A stretch of DNA of 64,000 nt from JBHYDC01 sp051861205 (GTDB taxonomy: Bacteria; Pseudomonadota; Alphaproteobacteria; Rhizobiales; Pleomorphomonadaceae), in assembly GCA_051861205.1 (NCBI GenBank), contig JBHYDC010000007.1, positions 124,001-188,000 of the forward strand, written 5' to 3'. A program made the translations under genes and the position numbers. This document shows positions 1 through 9,309 of the stretch, piece by piece (the first letter of the stretch is position 1; each line of letters opens with the position of its first letter). Under the pieces are notes generated by a model. The model did not search any database and had not been told where the DNA came from. It worked only from the letters and a program-made list of their open reading frames with translations.

Positions 1-837
1 CGGTTCGAACAGCCACCCCGTCACACCCTCCTCGACGAGCCCGGGAAGTCCGCCGACCCGGCTTGCGAGCACCGGCACCCCCGCCGCCAGGGCTTCCAAC
101 GCCGCCAGCGGAACCCCCTCAAAGCGCGAGGGCATCACGAGCAACCCCAGCGACGTCCAAACGTCCGCTAGATCGTTGACCGCTCCGTGAAACCTTACCG
201 AACCGCCGTATCGCGCCCGCAGATCCGGCAAGAGCGGTCCATCGCCCCAGACATGCCATTCGGCGGAAACGTCGGTCTCCACGGCCAGCCGGCAGAATAG
301 CTCCGGGCCCTTTTCGGCGCTGAGCCGCCCCACGAACCCCACCCGGCGCGGCAAAGCCCCCACCGGCCGGTTTCCCAACGGCACGAAGCTCGACACCAGA
401 TCCGCTCGATAGGGAAGGCGCGCCTGGATCGCCTTGCTGACCGCGATCCGCCCGCCGAGCGCGGAGGTCCACTCGTCCAAGCGCTCATAGGCGCCGACCG
501 GCCACCCGCTACGCTCGCCCGAATGAAAGGTTGAAACAACAGGCACACCTGCCGCACGCGCGGCCAAGCGTCCGATCACACCGGCCTTGTAGCCATGGGT
601 GTGAACAAGAGCGGGTCGCTCGCGCCGTAGCGCGTTGTAAAGCCCGCGTGGTGATCCCGAAAGCACCTTATGGGGAACGCCCTCCGCCGCCAGTTGATCC
701 AGCCACCGGTTCGGCCCGTGATCTTGATAGAGCACGGCTTGGGCGGGTACGCCGTAGCGCACCAACGCGCCGACGAAGCTGCCGATATGCCGCTCCGCCC
801 CGCCAAATCCGCTGCTGTCGATCAGATGCCAGATCAC
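1..837 (-). CDS. GT4-family glycosyltransferase, C-terminus cut by window edge
   Basis: The reading frame runs from a GTG at 837 down to position 1 without a stop, giving 279 residues. The N-terminal part begins VIWHLIDSSGFGGAERH, a typical GT-B fold start with the GGAE loop, and has HTHGYKAG further on. The C-terminal half carries the GT4 donor-site signature SRFEGVPLAALEALAAG followed by SRVGGLPGLV, which binds the nucleotide sugar. It probably adds a sugar to the lipid-linked repeat unit of the exopolysaccharide made by this locus; the donor and acceptor cannot be deduced. An in-frame TAA lies five codons before the GTG, so no longer start is possible. It follows the kinase-like gene by 21 bp and should be cotranscribed with it. 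Confidence 0.9.
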   Translation of the reverse strand, partial: MIWHLIDSSGFGGAERHIGSFVGALVRYGVPAQAVLYQDHGPNRWLDQLAAEGVPHKVLSGSPRGLYNALRRERPALVHTHGYKAGVIGRLAARAAGVPVVSTFHSGERSGWPVGAYERLDEWTSALGGRIAVSKAIQARLPYRADLVSSFVPLGNRPVGALPRRVGFVGRLSAEKGPELFCRLAVETDVSAEWHVWGDGPLLPDLRARYGGSVRFHGAVNDLADVWTSLGLLVMPSRFEGVPLAALEALAAGVPVLASRVGGLPGLVEEGVTGWLFEP

Positions 838-858
838 GCTTGTTCTCGGTTAAACGCC

Positions 859-1530
859 CTATCGCAGAAGATCGGTCGTGAGCGCCCGCCGCTCGGCCCA
901 GCGCGCCAAACGCGGGGACAGCCAGCGAATGCGGTGTGCCGCGCGGGCCACCTCCATGCCCGGCGACACATAATCGACGTCGTTCAGCACCGCGCCCACC
1001 ACCCGCGCGCGCGCTGTGGCGAGTTGGTCCATTGCCCGGTCCACCTCTCCCCGGCCGACCCGGCCACGCGCGCACACCAGCACGACCGCGTCGCAGCACG
1101 AAGCAGCCGCCAGCGGGTTGATGAGATCGGCTCGCTCCGGCGTCAACGGCGGCAGATCGAGCACGATATGCGACACGTCGGCGCGTTCCTGGTCGATCAC
1201 CGCATGAAACCAACCGACATTGTTGAACTGAAACCGCATCGTCGCCCTGGGTGCAGCGATCATCGTGTCCAAGCCGCTGTCACCAGGCATCGTGCGCTCC
1301 CATAGTTCTCCTTCATCATAGGGCATGGGGGCGTCGTCGCGCGGCGGCTGGCTGAGATCCATCAGAAGGACACGGCGGTTCGACAGCGCGAGACTGTCGG
1401 CCACCGCCCGCGCCATGGTCGTGACGCCCGATCCAGATGTGACACCGATAAAGCCGATCACAGCGGCGCCATGGATCCCGGCCGAGACGGCGATCTGCTC
1501 GATCGAAGGCAGCCAAGTGTCGGTCATCAT
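859..1530 (-). CDS. CpsD/BY-kinase-like P-loop protein of exopolysaccharide synthesis (Walker A lysine absent)
   Basis: This 223-residue cytoplasmic protein resembles the ATPase domain of bacterial tyrosine kinases that control polysaccharide chain length (CpsD/CapB/Wzc type). A Walker A-like loop lies at residues 29-38 (GVTSGSGVTT), an A'-like strand follows as VLLMDLS, and a Walker B strand reads HIVLDLPP. The invariant Walker A lysine is replaced by Val36, and no tyrosine cluster is seen at the C-terminus, so kinase activity is doubtful and a regulatory or scaffold role is possible. The start overlaps the stop of the flippase gene in an ATGA arrangement, which implies translational coupling. 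The usual membrane copolymerase partner (Wzz-like) is not in the window. Confidence 0.75.
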   Translation of the reverse strand: MMTDTWLPSIEQIAVSAGIHGAAVIGFIGVTSGSGVTTMARAVADSLALSNRRVLLMDLSQPPRDDAPMPYDEGELWERTMPGDSGLDTMIAAPRATMRFQFNNVGWFHAVIDQERADVSHIVLDLPPLTPERADLINPLAAASCCDAVVLVCARGRVGRGEVDRAMDQLATARARVVGAVLNDVDYVSPGMEVARAAHRIRWLSPRLARWAERRALTTDLLR

Positions 1531-3119
1531 GAGCGTATTCCGCTTCCCGCCCATCGCATTCGCGCTGCCAGCCAACCGCCGATCCGCGCGCGCACAGGCG
1601 GATCGATCAGCCATGGCGCGACAGCCGCCCAATACAAAACGCCGTAGATCGCGCCGGCGACCAACCACCCCAGCCACGTTTCCAAGGGCACCCAATCGGC
1701 ATAGGCGGCCGCCACCACCATCGGCCCGAGGGCGGAAATCGTGATCGGCAGAAACACCGCGCCGGCATAGTCGAGCGGCCTGATGCCGATGAGCCGGCAG
1801 GCATAGAGCCATTGCAGCAGGCCGCGGAACGTGAACCCGGCCAGCGCCACCACCACCGCCGCGCCGATCAGCCCGTGAGCAAGCGCCATCACCGCACTGC
1901 CGGCAAGCACGACCGCAGCTTCCATCAGGCCGAAAGCCGCCAGCCGCTTATGCCGACCCATGCTGAGGATCGTGTTGTATGTTACCCATTGCGACATCGG
2001 CAGCAGTTCTCCGGCCATCAGAATGACAAGGATGCGATATTCCTCCGGCCGCTCCCCATGCTGCCACAGCGCCAGCAGCGGCTCGCCCAGCACTACCGCC
2101 CCGCCGAAGAAGAAAAGCGCAAGCGCGGCCGCATAACGCCCACCAAGCGTAAACAGGGCCCGTTGCCGCTCCGCATCGTCCGAAAAATGATAAACCGCCG
2201 CACGCGGTGCCGCCACCTGGGTCGCCGACACCAGAACCCAGGTGCTGTAGGCCGCCAGCATGCGCGGGATCGTATAGGTCGTCACCGCGACAGGCCCGAG
2301 GCCCCAGCCGATCACGAAGGGGGCGATGTTCGGCAGGATGGACCGCGCGAAGGTCATCACACTGAACCAGATCCCGTAGACGAACACCTCCGACACCACC
2401 GTCCGCCGGAATAAAGCCGGTCGCACCGTCAGCGCCGGCTCGACTCGCCACGCCATCGCAGCTCTGAGCGCGAGCCCGACCAGCGTCGTCGCCGAAACAA
2501 TCGCCGCCAGCGTTGTGAGGCTGGATCCGGTCGTGATCACGAGAAAGATCAGCGTCGTGCGGATCACCAACATGGGAATCTCGACCGCGTTATGCAGGTC
2601 GAAGCGCTCATAGCCCCACAGCAGCCCGTAGAAGGCTAGTCCGGGAAATGTAGCCGCCGTCGTGAACCCCACGATCAAGAGCGCCACCGTCACATCGGCT
2701 TGCTGGGCGGCAGGCACATCGAAAAGGCGCACGAAGAGGCTAGGCGCGATCAGCGTTGCAATCGACACCATGACCGCGACGCCGGCCAGCATGATCAGCG
2801 TCGTCGTGATCACCGTATTGATTTCCGCCACATCGCCGAGCGCCCGCCGCCCGGCCACCAATCGGCCGACCGCGCCGGAAACGCCGAAGTCGAGCACCAG
2901 GAAATACCCGGTTGTGGCCACGATCAGCGTCCATAGCCCGTATCCCTCGGTACCGAGGCGGCTCACCAGAAACGGCAGCACCAGGAAGCCCGAAACCGCA
3001 TTCACCAGCGTGCCGGCCGTGTTCAAGACCACGTTGAGCGTCAGGCGGCGCCGGCTGGTTGGGGCAATCGTCACCCCCTCGGCCAGCCCGTCTTGGCCAA
3101 GTTTACCGGTCTCCGCCAT
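1527..3119 (-). CDS. Wzx-type polysaccharide flippase (MOP superfamily)
   Basis: This 530-residue integral membrane protein has about 12-14 hydrophobic segments from residue 25 onward and begins the core with LNVVLNTAGTLVNAVSGF, typical of polysaccharide-exporting MOP proteins. It should flip lipid-linked repeat units across the inner membrane for the polymerase encoded divergently. The chosen ATG at 3119 has an AAGGGAG ribosome-binding site seven bases upstream; an in-frame start at 3155 has none. It is the first gene of a minus-strand operon: flippase, kinase-like protein, glycosyltransferase. The repeat-unit specificity cannot be read from sequence. Confidence 0.88.
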   Translation of the reverse strand: MAETGKLGQDGLAEGVTIAPTSRRRLTLNVVLNTAGTLVNAVSGFLVLPFLVSRLGTEGYGLWTLIVATTGYFLVLDFGVSGAVGRLVAGRRALGDVAEINTVITTTLIMLAGVAVMVSIATLIAPSLFVRLFDVPAAQQADVTVALLIVGFTTAATFPGLAFYGLLWGYERFDLHNAVEIPMLVIRTTLIFLVITTGSSLTTLAAIVSATTLVGLALRAAMAWRVEPALTVRPALFRRTVVSEVFVYGIWFSVMTFARSILPNIAPFVIGWGLGPVAVTTYTIPRMLAAYSTWVLVSATQVAAPRAAVYHFSDDAERQRALFTLGGRYAAALALFFFGGAVVLGEPLLALWQHGERPEEYRILVILMAGELLPMSQWVTYNTILSMGRHKRLAAFGLMEAAVVLAGSAVMALAHGLIGAAVVVALAGFTFRGLLQWLYACRLIGIRPLDYAGAVFLPITISALGPMVVAAAYADWVPLETWLGWLVAGAIYGVLYWAAVAPWLIDPPVRARIGGWLAARMRWAGSGIRS

Positions 3120-3301
3120 GCACGCTCCCTTGCAGTTCAGGCCGGCCAGCGGCACTGTCCGGCACCCGCGACAACGCGCGTCGACGCCGCTTCATTCCGT
3201 CGATACATGCAAGATCACCCAAACGGCCGGAGCGTCCAGAACCCCAAAAGCGTTACACTCCGGCTGTTCCTTCGGTTGCGGCCCCTCAAGGAAGGACGAT
3301 C
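3120..3301. promoter_or_regulatory. Divergent promoter region between flippase and polymerase genes
   Basis: These 182 bases separate two divergently transcribed polysaccharide genes and must contain promoters for both. I see no strong consensus -10/-35 pair and no clear operator palindrome. The ribosome-binding sites of both genes lie at the edges. Confidence 0.4.
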
Positions 3302-4672
3302 GTGAACGCATCCGGCATCGTCAGGCAACACGCGAACATCATCATCGCGGTCGCGGCGACGGTGCTCGCCGCGCTCCCTTGGTGGCTGATCGCCAACCCT
3401 GTCGCTGCGCTTGGCGTGCCCATCGGCGCCATAGCGCTGGTGCTCGCGATCCGCCATCCGTTTCCGGTGTGCCTGCTCTTCATCGCGCTCACGTTTTTCC
3501 GCCTGCACGAAGCCTATCCGGCCCTTGTGACGCTGCGGTTGCCGCTCGCTTTCGCCGGCCTGACGATCACGGCGTTGATCTGGCATATGGCCATCGCCGA
3601 AACGATCCAGCCGTTCTGGCCAACGGAGTTGAAGCTCTTCGCGCTGTTCTTCGTCGTCGTTACGGCGGGAATCGCGACCGCTGTGAACCGCCCGCTCGCC
3701 TTTGAGACCTGGACGGAGAGCTTCTGGAAAATCGGTCTCATGACCCTCGCGATCGCTTGGCTGCCGCGTAGCGCCAGAGATTTCCGTCTCGCCATGCGGG
3801 TGCTCGTCATAAGCGGCATGCTGGTCGCGGTGGTTGCCATTTCGAACCATTTCGCCGGGGTCGGTCTCGTGGAACTCACCCGCGTCACGATCGGCCGCGA
3901 TATCGGGTCCATGCTCGGCGATCCCAACGACTTAGCTCTGGTTCTTCTTTTCCCGCTCAGCTTCGCAATCGCGCTTGCCCTTGAACGCGGCCGTCCGCTC
4001 GACCGGGCACTTGGAGCCTGCGGCGTCGTCCTCCTGCTCCTCGCCATCGTCTATACGCAGAGCCGCGGCGGGCTTCTTGGCGTCGTTGCCGTCTTCGGCG
4101 TCTTCGGTCTGCGCGTCATGCGCTCCAAGATCCTGCTCGCCGGTTTGGGCATCCTTGCCGCGCTGGCCCTCTTCCAGGCGATGGGCATCGTCGACCGCAT
4201 CTCCGGGGGCGGCGGTACCGTGGAGATCGACGAGTCCGCTGCCGAACGCATCGAGGCCTGGTCGGCCGCGATCAACATGAGCCTAGCCCGCCCTCTAACC
4301 GGCGTCGGCCTCAACAATTTCGCTCCTAGTCTCTTTGATTATGCTGAGAATTTTCCGGGCCGCGATATGACGGCCCATAGCACTTGGTTCGGCATTCTCG
4401 GTGAAACCGGCGTGCCCGGGCTCGCGGTTTTCGTCGCGATGATCGTTGCGTGTTTCCGCTCGATCCGGCGCTCGGAGCAACGGCTCCGCACCGAGGGACC
4501 AACGACCGCAATGCCGGTCGCCCCCGCGCTGCTTGCCGGTCTCGTCGGCTTTTGCGCGGCAGGGTCTTTCCTCACGCAAGGCTTCACCTGGCCCATCTAC
4601 ATCATGGTCGGCCTCACCGCCGCGCTCTCGCGGTGCAAGGGCGATCAGGGCATGCCCCGGCGCCGGGATTAG
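3302..4672 (+). CDS. O-antigen ligase/Wzy-type polysaccharide polymerase
   Basis: This 456-residue multi-spanning membrane protein has about 11-12 hydrophobic helices and the Wzy_C features TQSRGGLLG (third quarter) and a large periplasmic loop containing GVGLNNF and AHSTWFGILGETG. Such proteins either polymerise exported repeat units or ligate them to a lipid; the flippase next door favours a Wzx/Wzy-type polymerase. The GTG start at 3302 has a GGAAGGA site just upstream. The frame stays open further upstream, but that stretch looks non-coding (Arg/Pro-rich) and overlaps the divergent gene. Confidence 0.87.
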   Translation: MNASGIVRQHANIIIAVAATVLAALPWWLIANPVAALGVPIGAIALVLAIRHPFPVCLLFIALTFFRLHEAYPALVTLRLPLAFAGLTITALIWHMAIAETIQPFWPTELKLFALFFVVVTAGIATAVNRPLAFETWTESFWKIGLMTLAIAWLPRSARDFRLAMRVLVISGMLVAVVAISNHFAGVGLVELTRVTIGRDIGSMLGDPNDLALVLLFPLSFAIALALERGRPLDRALGACGVVLLLLAIVYTQSRGGLLGVVAVFGVFGLRVMRSKILLAGLGILAALALFQAMGIVDRISGGGGTVEIDESAAERIEAWSAAINMSLARPLTGVGLNNFAPSLFDYAENFPGRDMTAHSTWFGILGETGVPGLAVFVAMIVACFRSIRRSEQRLRTEGPTTAMPVAPALLAGLVGFCAAGSFLTQGFTWPIYIMVGLTAALSRCKGDQGMPRRRD

Positions 4673-5279
4673 ATCCCACCCCGAAGGGGTAAGTATTCTC
4701 ACTTATAGCCGAAACCAAGATCACGCCCTGGATCGGCGCGGTATTCAGCTACCGTCTCATCTATTTTTATTCATAATAATCATGCATTTCCGAAAGCATA
4801 TGCAACGCTTCTGTTTAAGCTTCGAAGTTTTTTCCAAATACTACTTTCAATCAAAATTGAGTTCGTTCAGTATACGGCGAGTGCCAAACGGATTACGTTG
4901 ATTTTAGTAATCACCATTGATCCCATTGGGCATCATAACCTTCGTTGCCGTTAGATAACATGGCAGCATTCAACGTTGATCGCCTGTTCGCAGGATACGA
5001 AGACGCCCGTCTTTCGCCTGCCGATCAAGCTTCATGACAGACGATTGGAGATCGATCCGAAGTAACTAAACCCTAAGCCTGAAGAAAAACTTGGCCACCG
5101 GCCGACCATAGCCGGCGTAAGCCAGCACAGGGTGATGTCGATCTGCACAGAGTGGATCAGTTGAGGAGTAGGCCGCGGGTCAACTCAGCCATCACACCAG
5201 GACTTCAATCGAAGCCGAATCGGCATGCGCAGGTCACGCCCAAGGTGTGCCCGAGAGGTGAGCCTTTGCGTCCAGGGCC
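4673..5279. other. Long intergenic region with an A+T-rich core (about 4740-4935)
   Basis: About 600 bases without a convincing gene. Positions 4740 to 4935 are clearly richer in A+T than the rest of the locus and contain several TATTTTTATTC- and TTTTAG-like tracts, so this may be a promoter or silencer-binding region for the secreted hydrolase gene downstream. The remaining stretch returns to normal GC. No RNA structure or transposon remnant is recognisable. Confidence 0.35.
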
Positions 5280-7442
5280 ATGGCCATGGTCCGCACGGCC
5301 ACCGAACTGCGCCCGCTGCTCCGGCCGAGCGTAGGACTTGCGAAGATGCTAGGACACTTGAGCTTGAGCATGGGCCTCTTGGCGGGCCTTGTCGCCCAAG
5401 AGGGCGCCCACACCACTGCCCTCGATCCACCCATCCCTCACGCCCTATCCACCACCGCCCCGGGCGAGCCCCAAGGGCAGAAAGCCGTTCCCGCAGTTTG
5501 GACCGGCGGCCCGTTACCGCTCGTCCGCGCTGCAGCCACAGCCAACTATCTCCAGACAGCCGGCCCGATCACGGCCGTGTGGGCGAACGATGGCGGCGAC
5601 AAGGTGACGCGCAACGAGTTGCGCGCCAAAGCCGGCCGCACTCTGACGAACAGCACATGGCAGAACAAAGCCGTAAAGCTCTTTGCCGCACGCAACGAAG
5701 TGGTCTCGTTCAATTTGGTCCTCGAAGCAGCGACCGCCACGGCCAGCAGCGTTTCCGTTCAATTCACCACGCTGACGGGCCCCGGCGGCTTCACCATCAA
5801 GTCGGATACCTCCGGCGGCAAGTCGGCGATCTTCAATTGGACCAAGCGGGATATCGAACTTTTCTACGTCCGCTATCTCCAGATCAAGGGCCTGAGCCAA
5901 CTCTCCTACGGCACCGACGACGAACGCCACGTGCCTGAACGCTTCAGACTGCCGCTGTCGGCAAGCGGCGAATACACCGGCGGCTGGTCGAACCGCCCGG
6001 ACCGCAATAAATTCTACCCCGATATTGCCGTCCCCATCGAGCTCACGCCGAGCTTCACAATCGCAGCCGGGTCCAATCAGAGCATTTGGTGCGACGTCTA
6101 CGTGCCCAAGGAAGCGCCTGCCGGCCAATACACGGGCACCGCCACCGTCAAAGTCGGAACCACCGCAGCCTACAAGGTTCCGATCAGCCTTGAGGTGCGC
6201 GGCTTCACCCTCCCCGACACCCCCACGTCTAAAACGATGCTGGCAACCGGCTACAACGACGTCGCCAAGCGCTATGCCGGCACGGAATATCCATCAGCCG
6301 GCAGCGCGGCCGATACGCTCGTCAAGCAGGTGATGGATCGGCAAGCCATGCTCGCCCATCGCCATAAGATCTCGATCATCGACGACAACGACGGCGCGGC
6401 GGATTGGGCGCAGAACAGCCCCCGGCCGGAATGGCTTCCCCGCATCAGCGGCAGTCTCTTCACGGCAGCAAAGGGCTACCGGGGTCCGGGCACCGGCGTC
6501 GGCAACAATGTGTTTTCCATCGCCACCTACGGCCAATGGCAGGCATGGTGGGGCACACCGTCGAAGTCGGTGATGTGGACCCGCACCAATGCGTGGGAAA
6601 ACTGGTTCAAGACCAACGCCCCAAGCACCGAGCGCTTTTTATACCTCATCGACGAGTCCGAGGATTACGCGCAGACGCAAACTTGGGCCAAATGGGTGAA
6701 GGACAATGCCGGCGCAGGCGGCAGCCTCAAGACCTTCGCCACCGCCAGCTTGCTTCACGCCCTTGAGGAAGTCCCTTCGCTGTCCATCGCGGCGTCCTGG
6801 TTCCTTGTCGGCGACACCGCCACCTGGAAAGCGGCCCTCCAGCAGAGCCGGGCCGAGAAGAAGCTCTTCTATCTCTACAACGGCTTCCGTCCGGGGTCGG
6901 GATCCTTCGCAACCGAAGACGACGGCATCGCCCTGCGCGAGCTTCCCTGGGGCCAATACAAAATGGGCGTCAACCGCTGGATGTTCTGGGAAGCGACCTA
7001 TTACGACGACTATCAGGGTGGCCGTGGCCCGACCAACGTCTTCAAAACGGCCCAAACCTTTGGAGGACCCACAACGCTGGACGCCAAGTCCGGACAATCC
7101 GGCTGGAATTCATCGAACGGCGACGGCGTTCTCTTCTACCCCGGCACGGACAAGGTCTTTACGACCGAATCCTACGACCTTGCCGGGCCGATCGCCAGCC
7201 TTCGGCTCAAGCACTGGCGCCGTGGCATCCAGGATGTCGACTATATATCTCTCGCCAGCAAGGTCGACCCCGCTGCCACCGCCGCGATCGTAAAGCGCAT
7301 GGTACCAAAAGCGCTCTGGGAAGTCGGCGTCACCGATCCAAGCGACCCGACCTGGGTTTCAGCTCCCGTCAGTTGGAGCAGCAACCCTGATCTGTGGGAA
7401 GCGGCCCGCAAGGACCTAGCGGACATCATCGAGCGCCGCTGA
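5280..7442 (+). CDS. Secreted GH123/DUF4091-like glycoside hydrolase of the EPS locus
   Basis: This 720-residue protein has an N-terminal hydrophobic stretch (LSLSMGLLAGLVA), a beta-rich domain at about residues 95-310, and a C-terminal catalytic-like domain. The latter includes FLYLIDESEDY, FYLYNGFRPGSG, WGQYKMGVNRWMFWEATYY and GDGVLFYPG, and ends in SLRLKHWRRGIQDVDYI. This order of motifs is that of DUF4091/glycoside hydrolase 123-like proteins. Given its position between the polymerase and export genes, it may trim or release the exopolysaccharide; this is inference. A second start at 5346 has a better spaced AGGA and gives a shorter signal sequence, so the N-terminus is uncertain. Confidence 0.75.
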   Translation: MAMVRTATELRPLLRPSVGLAKMLGHLSLSMGLLAGLVAQEGAHTTALDPPIPHALSTTAPGEPQGQKAVPAVWTGGPLPLVRAAATANYLQTAGPITAVWANDGGDKVTRNELRAKAGRTLTNSTWQNKAVKLFAARNEVVSFNLVLEAATATASSVSVQFTTLTGPGGFTIKSDTSGGKSAIFNWTKRDIELFYVRYLQIKGLSQLSYGTDDERHVPERFRLPLSASGEYTGGWSNRPDRNKFYPDIAVPIELTPSFTIAAGSNQSIWCDVYVPKEAPAGQYTGTATVKVGTTAAYKVPISLEVRGFTLPDTPTSKTMLATGYNDVAKRYAGTEYPSAGSAADTLVKQVMDRQAMLAHRHKISIIDDNDGAADWAQNSPRPEWLPRISGSLFTAAKGYRGPGTGVGNNVFSIATYGQWQAWWGTPSKSVMWTRTNAWENWFKTNAPSTERFLYLIDESEDYAQTQTWAKWVKDNAGAGGSLKTFATASLLHALEEVPSLSIAASWFLVGDTATWKAALQQSRAEKKLFYLYNGFRPGSGSFATEDDGIALRELPWGQYKMGVNRWMFWEATYYDDYQGGRGPTNVFKTAQTFGGPTTLDAKSGQSGWNSSNGDGVLFYPGTDKVFTTESYDLAGPIASLRLKHWRRGIQDVDYISLASKVDPAATAAIVKRMVPKALWEVGVTDPSDPTWVSAPVSWSSNPDLWEAARKDLADIIERR

Positions 7443-7635
7443 CGTCAGCACCGTCCGGCATAGCGCCACCGACAAGCGCCATGCCGGCACCCATATTTCC
7501 TTAACTACGCATGTGCCCTCAGATAACGGCAAAGTCGATTTCACCGGTTGAGGAATATGACTAAAGTAATAAACCACTCTACACCCCTTAATCCAAATGA
7601 TGTAACCTCATGAAGAGTTAGGGGAGGGGCTTTCC

Positions 7636-7845
7636 GTGCTCGCCTTGGTGATTGCCGGTTTTCTCGGAACTGCTATCGTTTTCGGCCTAACGGCGGGGAA
7701 TGGTCTTCTTCAGGCGGTAGTCTGGGGGAGTGTAGGCGGTGCGATGTCCATCAGTCTGGTAGCGATCCTACTTGCCGCCAGACATGCCGCTCGGTCCAGA
7801 TCCTCGTCTCCCCCGATTCAGGAGCGAAGCGGCGCACGCGATTAA
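7636..7845 (+). CDS. Small two-helix membrane protein, unknown function
   Basis: This 69-residue frame starts with GTG preceded by a strong AGGGGAGGGG ribosome-binding site. It encodes two hydrophobic segments (about residues 3-22 and 27-49) and a basic, serine-rich tail (RHAARSRSSS). An A+T-rich promoter-like stretch lies at 7555-7620. It ends 45 bp before the export protein gene. I do not recognise the family. Small membrane proteins occur in some exopolysaccharide loci as regulators, but nothing in the sequence proves that role. Confidence 0.55.
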   Translation: MLALVIAGFLGTAIVFGLTAGNGLLQAVVWGSVGGAMSISLVAILLAARHAARSRSSSPPIQERSGARD

Positions 7846-7890
7846 CAGCCCGCAAGCCCGCGCTCCGGATCGAAAGCCCGGAGGATCGGA

Positions 7891-9117
7891 ATGCGGTTGT
7901 TCTCCTGTCTCGCCCTTGCCATGCTTGCCCTGGCCGCGCCGACGCTGGCCCAATTCACTCCCGGACAGGCGGCCGAGCCGGCCGTGCGGCTCGATGCTGT
8001 CGAAAACGCGCTGCGCCTCTCCATTCGCTTCGTGGATTATCCCCAGCTCAGCGGTGATTACCGGGTGAACGTCGACGGCACCGTCTCCATCCCGGTTGTC
8101 GGGCGTATTCCGATTTCCGGCCTTGGTATTGCCGATTTGGAGCGCACGCTTTCCCAAAAAGTCACGGAGATCGTTGGTCAGGAAAGCTCCGCCAGCGTCG
8201 AGGTCGCCGAATACCGCCCCATCTACGTCACCGGCTATGTCAACCGCGCCGGGCCGATGCCGTGGGATCCTGGAATGTCCGTGCTGCAAGCCATCGCCGT
8301 CGCCGGTGGTCCCTACCGCGCCGTGGCGGTGTCGGGCGGCGAGCGCGGTGCGATGACGCGGCTTCGCAGAGCCACCAACGATCAGAAACGGGCGCTTGCC
8401 CGGCGCGCGCGGCTCCAAGCCGAACAGGCCGGCGCCGACGATATTCAAATACCGGACGCCTTGATCACGCTCGTCGGTCCGCAGGAAGCCGCCGCGCTGA
8501 TCGATGCCGAGCGCCCCATCATGGAAAATCGCCGCGCCTCGCTCCGCAATCAGCTCACGGCGCTGGAAAAGGCCCGTGCGCTCGCCAGCAACGAGCTTCA
8601 GGCCCTCGAAGATCAGAAAGTCCGCATCGCCGAGCAGCTGAACCTTCGTCAGACGAACCGCGAAAAAATCCGCACCTTGATCACCAAAGGCGTTGCCGTG
8701 GCAGAACGCGGCTTGGAAGAAGACGTCAAGGTTTCCGAATTGCAGGAGAAGAATGCCAATATAGCCGTGGCGCTCGCCCGCATTCGCGGAACCGCCGCCA
8801 ACCTCGACCGCGATGCTGTGACGCTCGTCAGCAACGATAAGGCGGAAATCGGCACCAGCCTTCAAGCGGTCGAAAAGCAAATCGCCGATAACGCGCTCGA
8901 TCTTCAGGACGCGCTCGCCGATAGCGATCCGCTCGGCCGAACCGCAGCGCCGGACGATGCGGCAGCCCTAGGGTACCAGATCACGCGCCGGGCGGCAGCC
9001 TCACCGACGTCCCTCGACGCTGTTGAAGACACCCTGCTCGCCCCGGGGGATGTGCTCGTGGTCTCCTTGAAACGACGCGACGTCACCCCCCCGGCCGTTC
9101 CCGTCCAAAGCGATTGA
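7891..9117 (+). CDS. ExoF-like outer-membrane polysaccharide export protein (OPX family)
   Basis: This 408-residue protein has a cleavable signal peptide ending near APTLAQ without a lipobox cysteine. A polysaccharide-export domain follows at about residues 45-110 (LSGDYRVNVDGTVSIPVVG) and then an SLBB-like segment (RPIYVTGYVNRAGPMPW). The second half is a long alpha-helical, probably coiled-coil region (about residues 155-340). The layout matches rhizobial ExoF rather than the lipoprotein Wza. It should form the periplasmic/outer-membrane exit for the polymer made by the neighbouring Wzx/Wzy genes. Confidence 0.85.
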   Translation: MRLFSCLALAMLALAAPTLAQFTPGQAAEPAVRLDAVENALRLSIRFVDYPQLSGDYRVNVDGTVSIPVVGRIPISGLGIADLERTLSQKVTEIVGQESSASVEVAEYRPIYVTGYVNRAGPMPWDPGMSVLQAIAVAGGPYRAVAVSGGERGAMTRLRRATNDQKRALARRARLQAEQAGADDIQIPDALITLVGPQEAAALIDAERPIMENRRASLRNQLTALEKARALASNELQALEDQKVRIAEQLNLRQTNREKIRTLITKGVAVAERGLEEDVKVSELQEKNANIAVALARIRGTAANLDRDAVTLVSNDKAEIGTSLQAVEKQIADNALDLQDALADSDPLGRTAAPDDAAALGYQITRRAAASPTSLDAVEDTLLAPGDVLVVSLKRRDVTPPAVPVQSD

Positions 9118-9309
9118 CCGCACGGCTGGCAGGGAGCGTGATGCGGGAATTTCGGTGCAATTCAGGGAAACTGTGAATTAATGATATGGCGATAAACTTT
9201 ATCGTCCGCAAAGCATCGCCTGATTAGTCTGTGGCGTGCCAAGCAAAGACTTAAGCGTGGAAGTTTAAATAAAATAAACACGATTTTTTAGAGTGTGTCG
9301 GGAGCCATT

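Noticed and set aside
7455..7488. CCGGCAT/ATGCCGG inverted repeat after the DUF4091 gene
   Set aside because: The loop is long and no T-run follows; it may be chance in GC-rich DNA.
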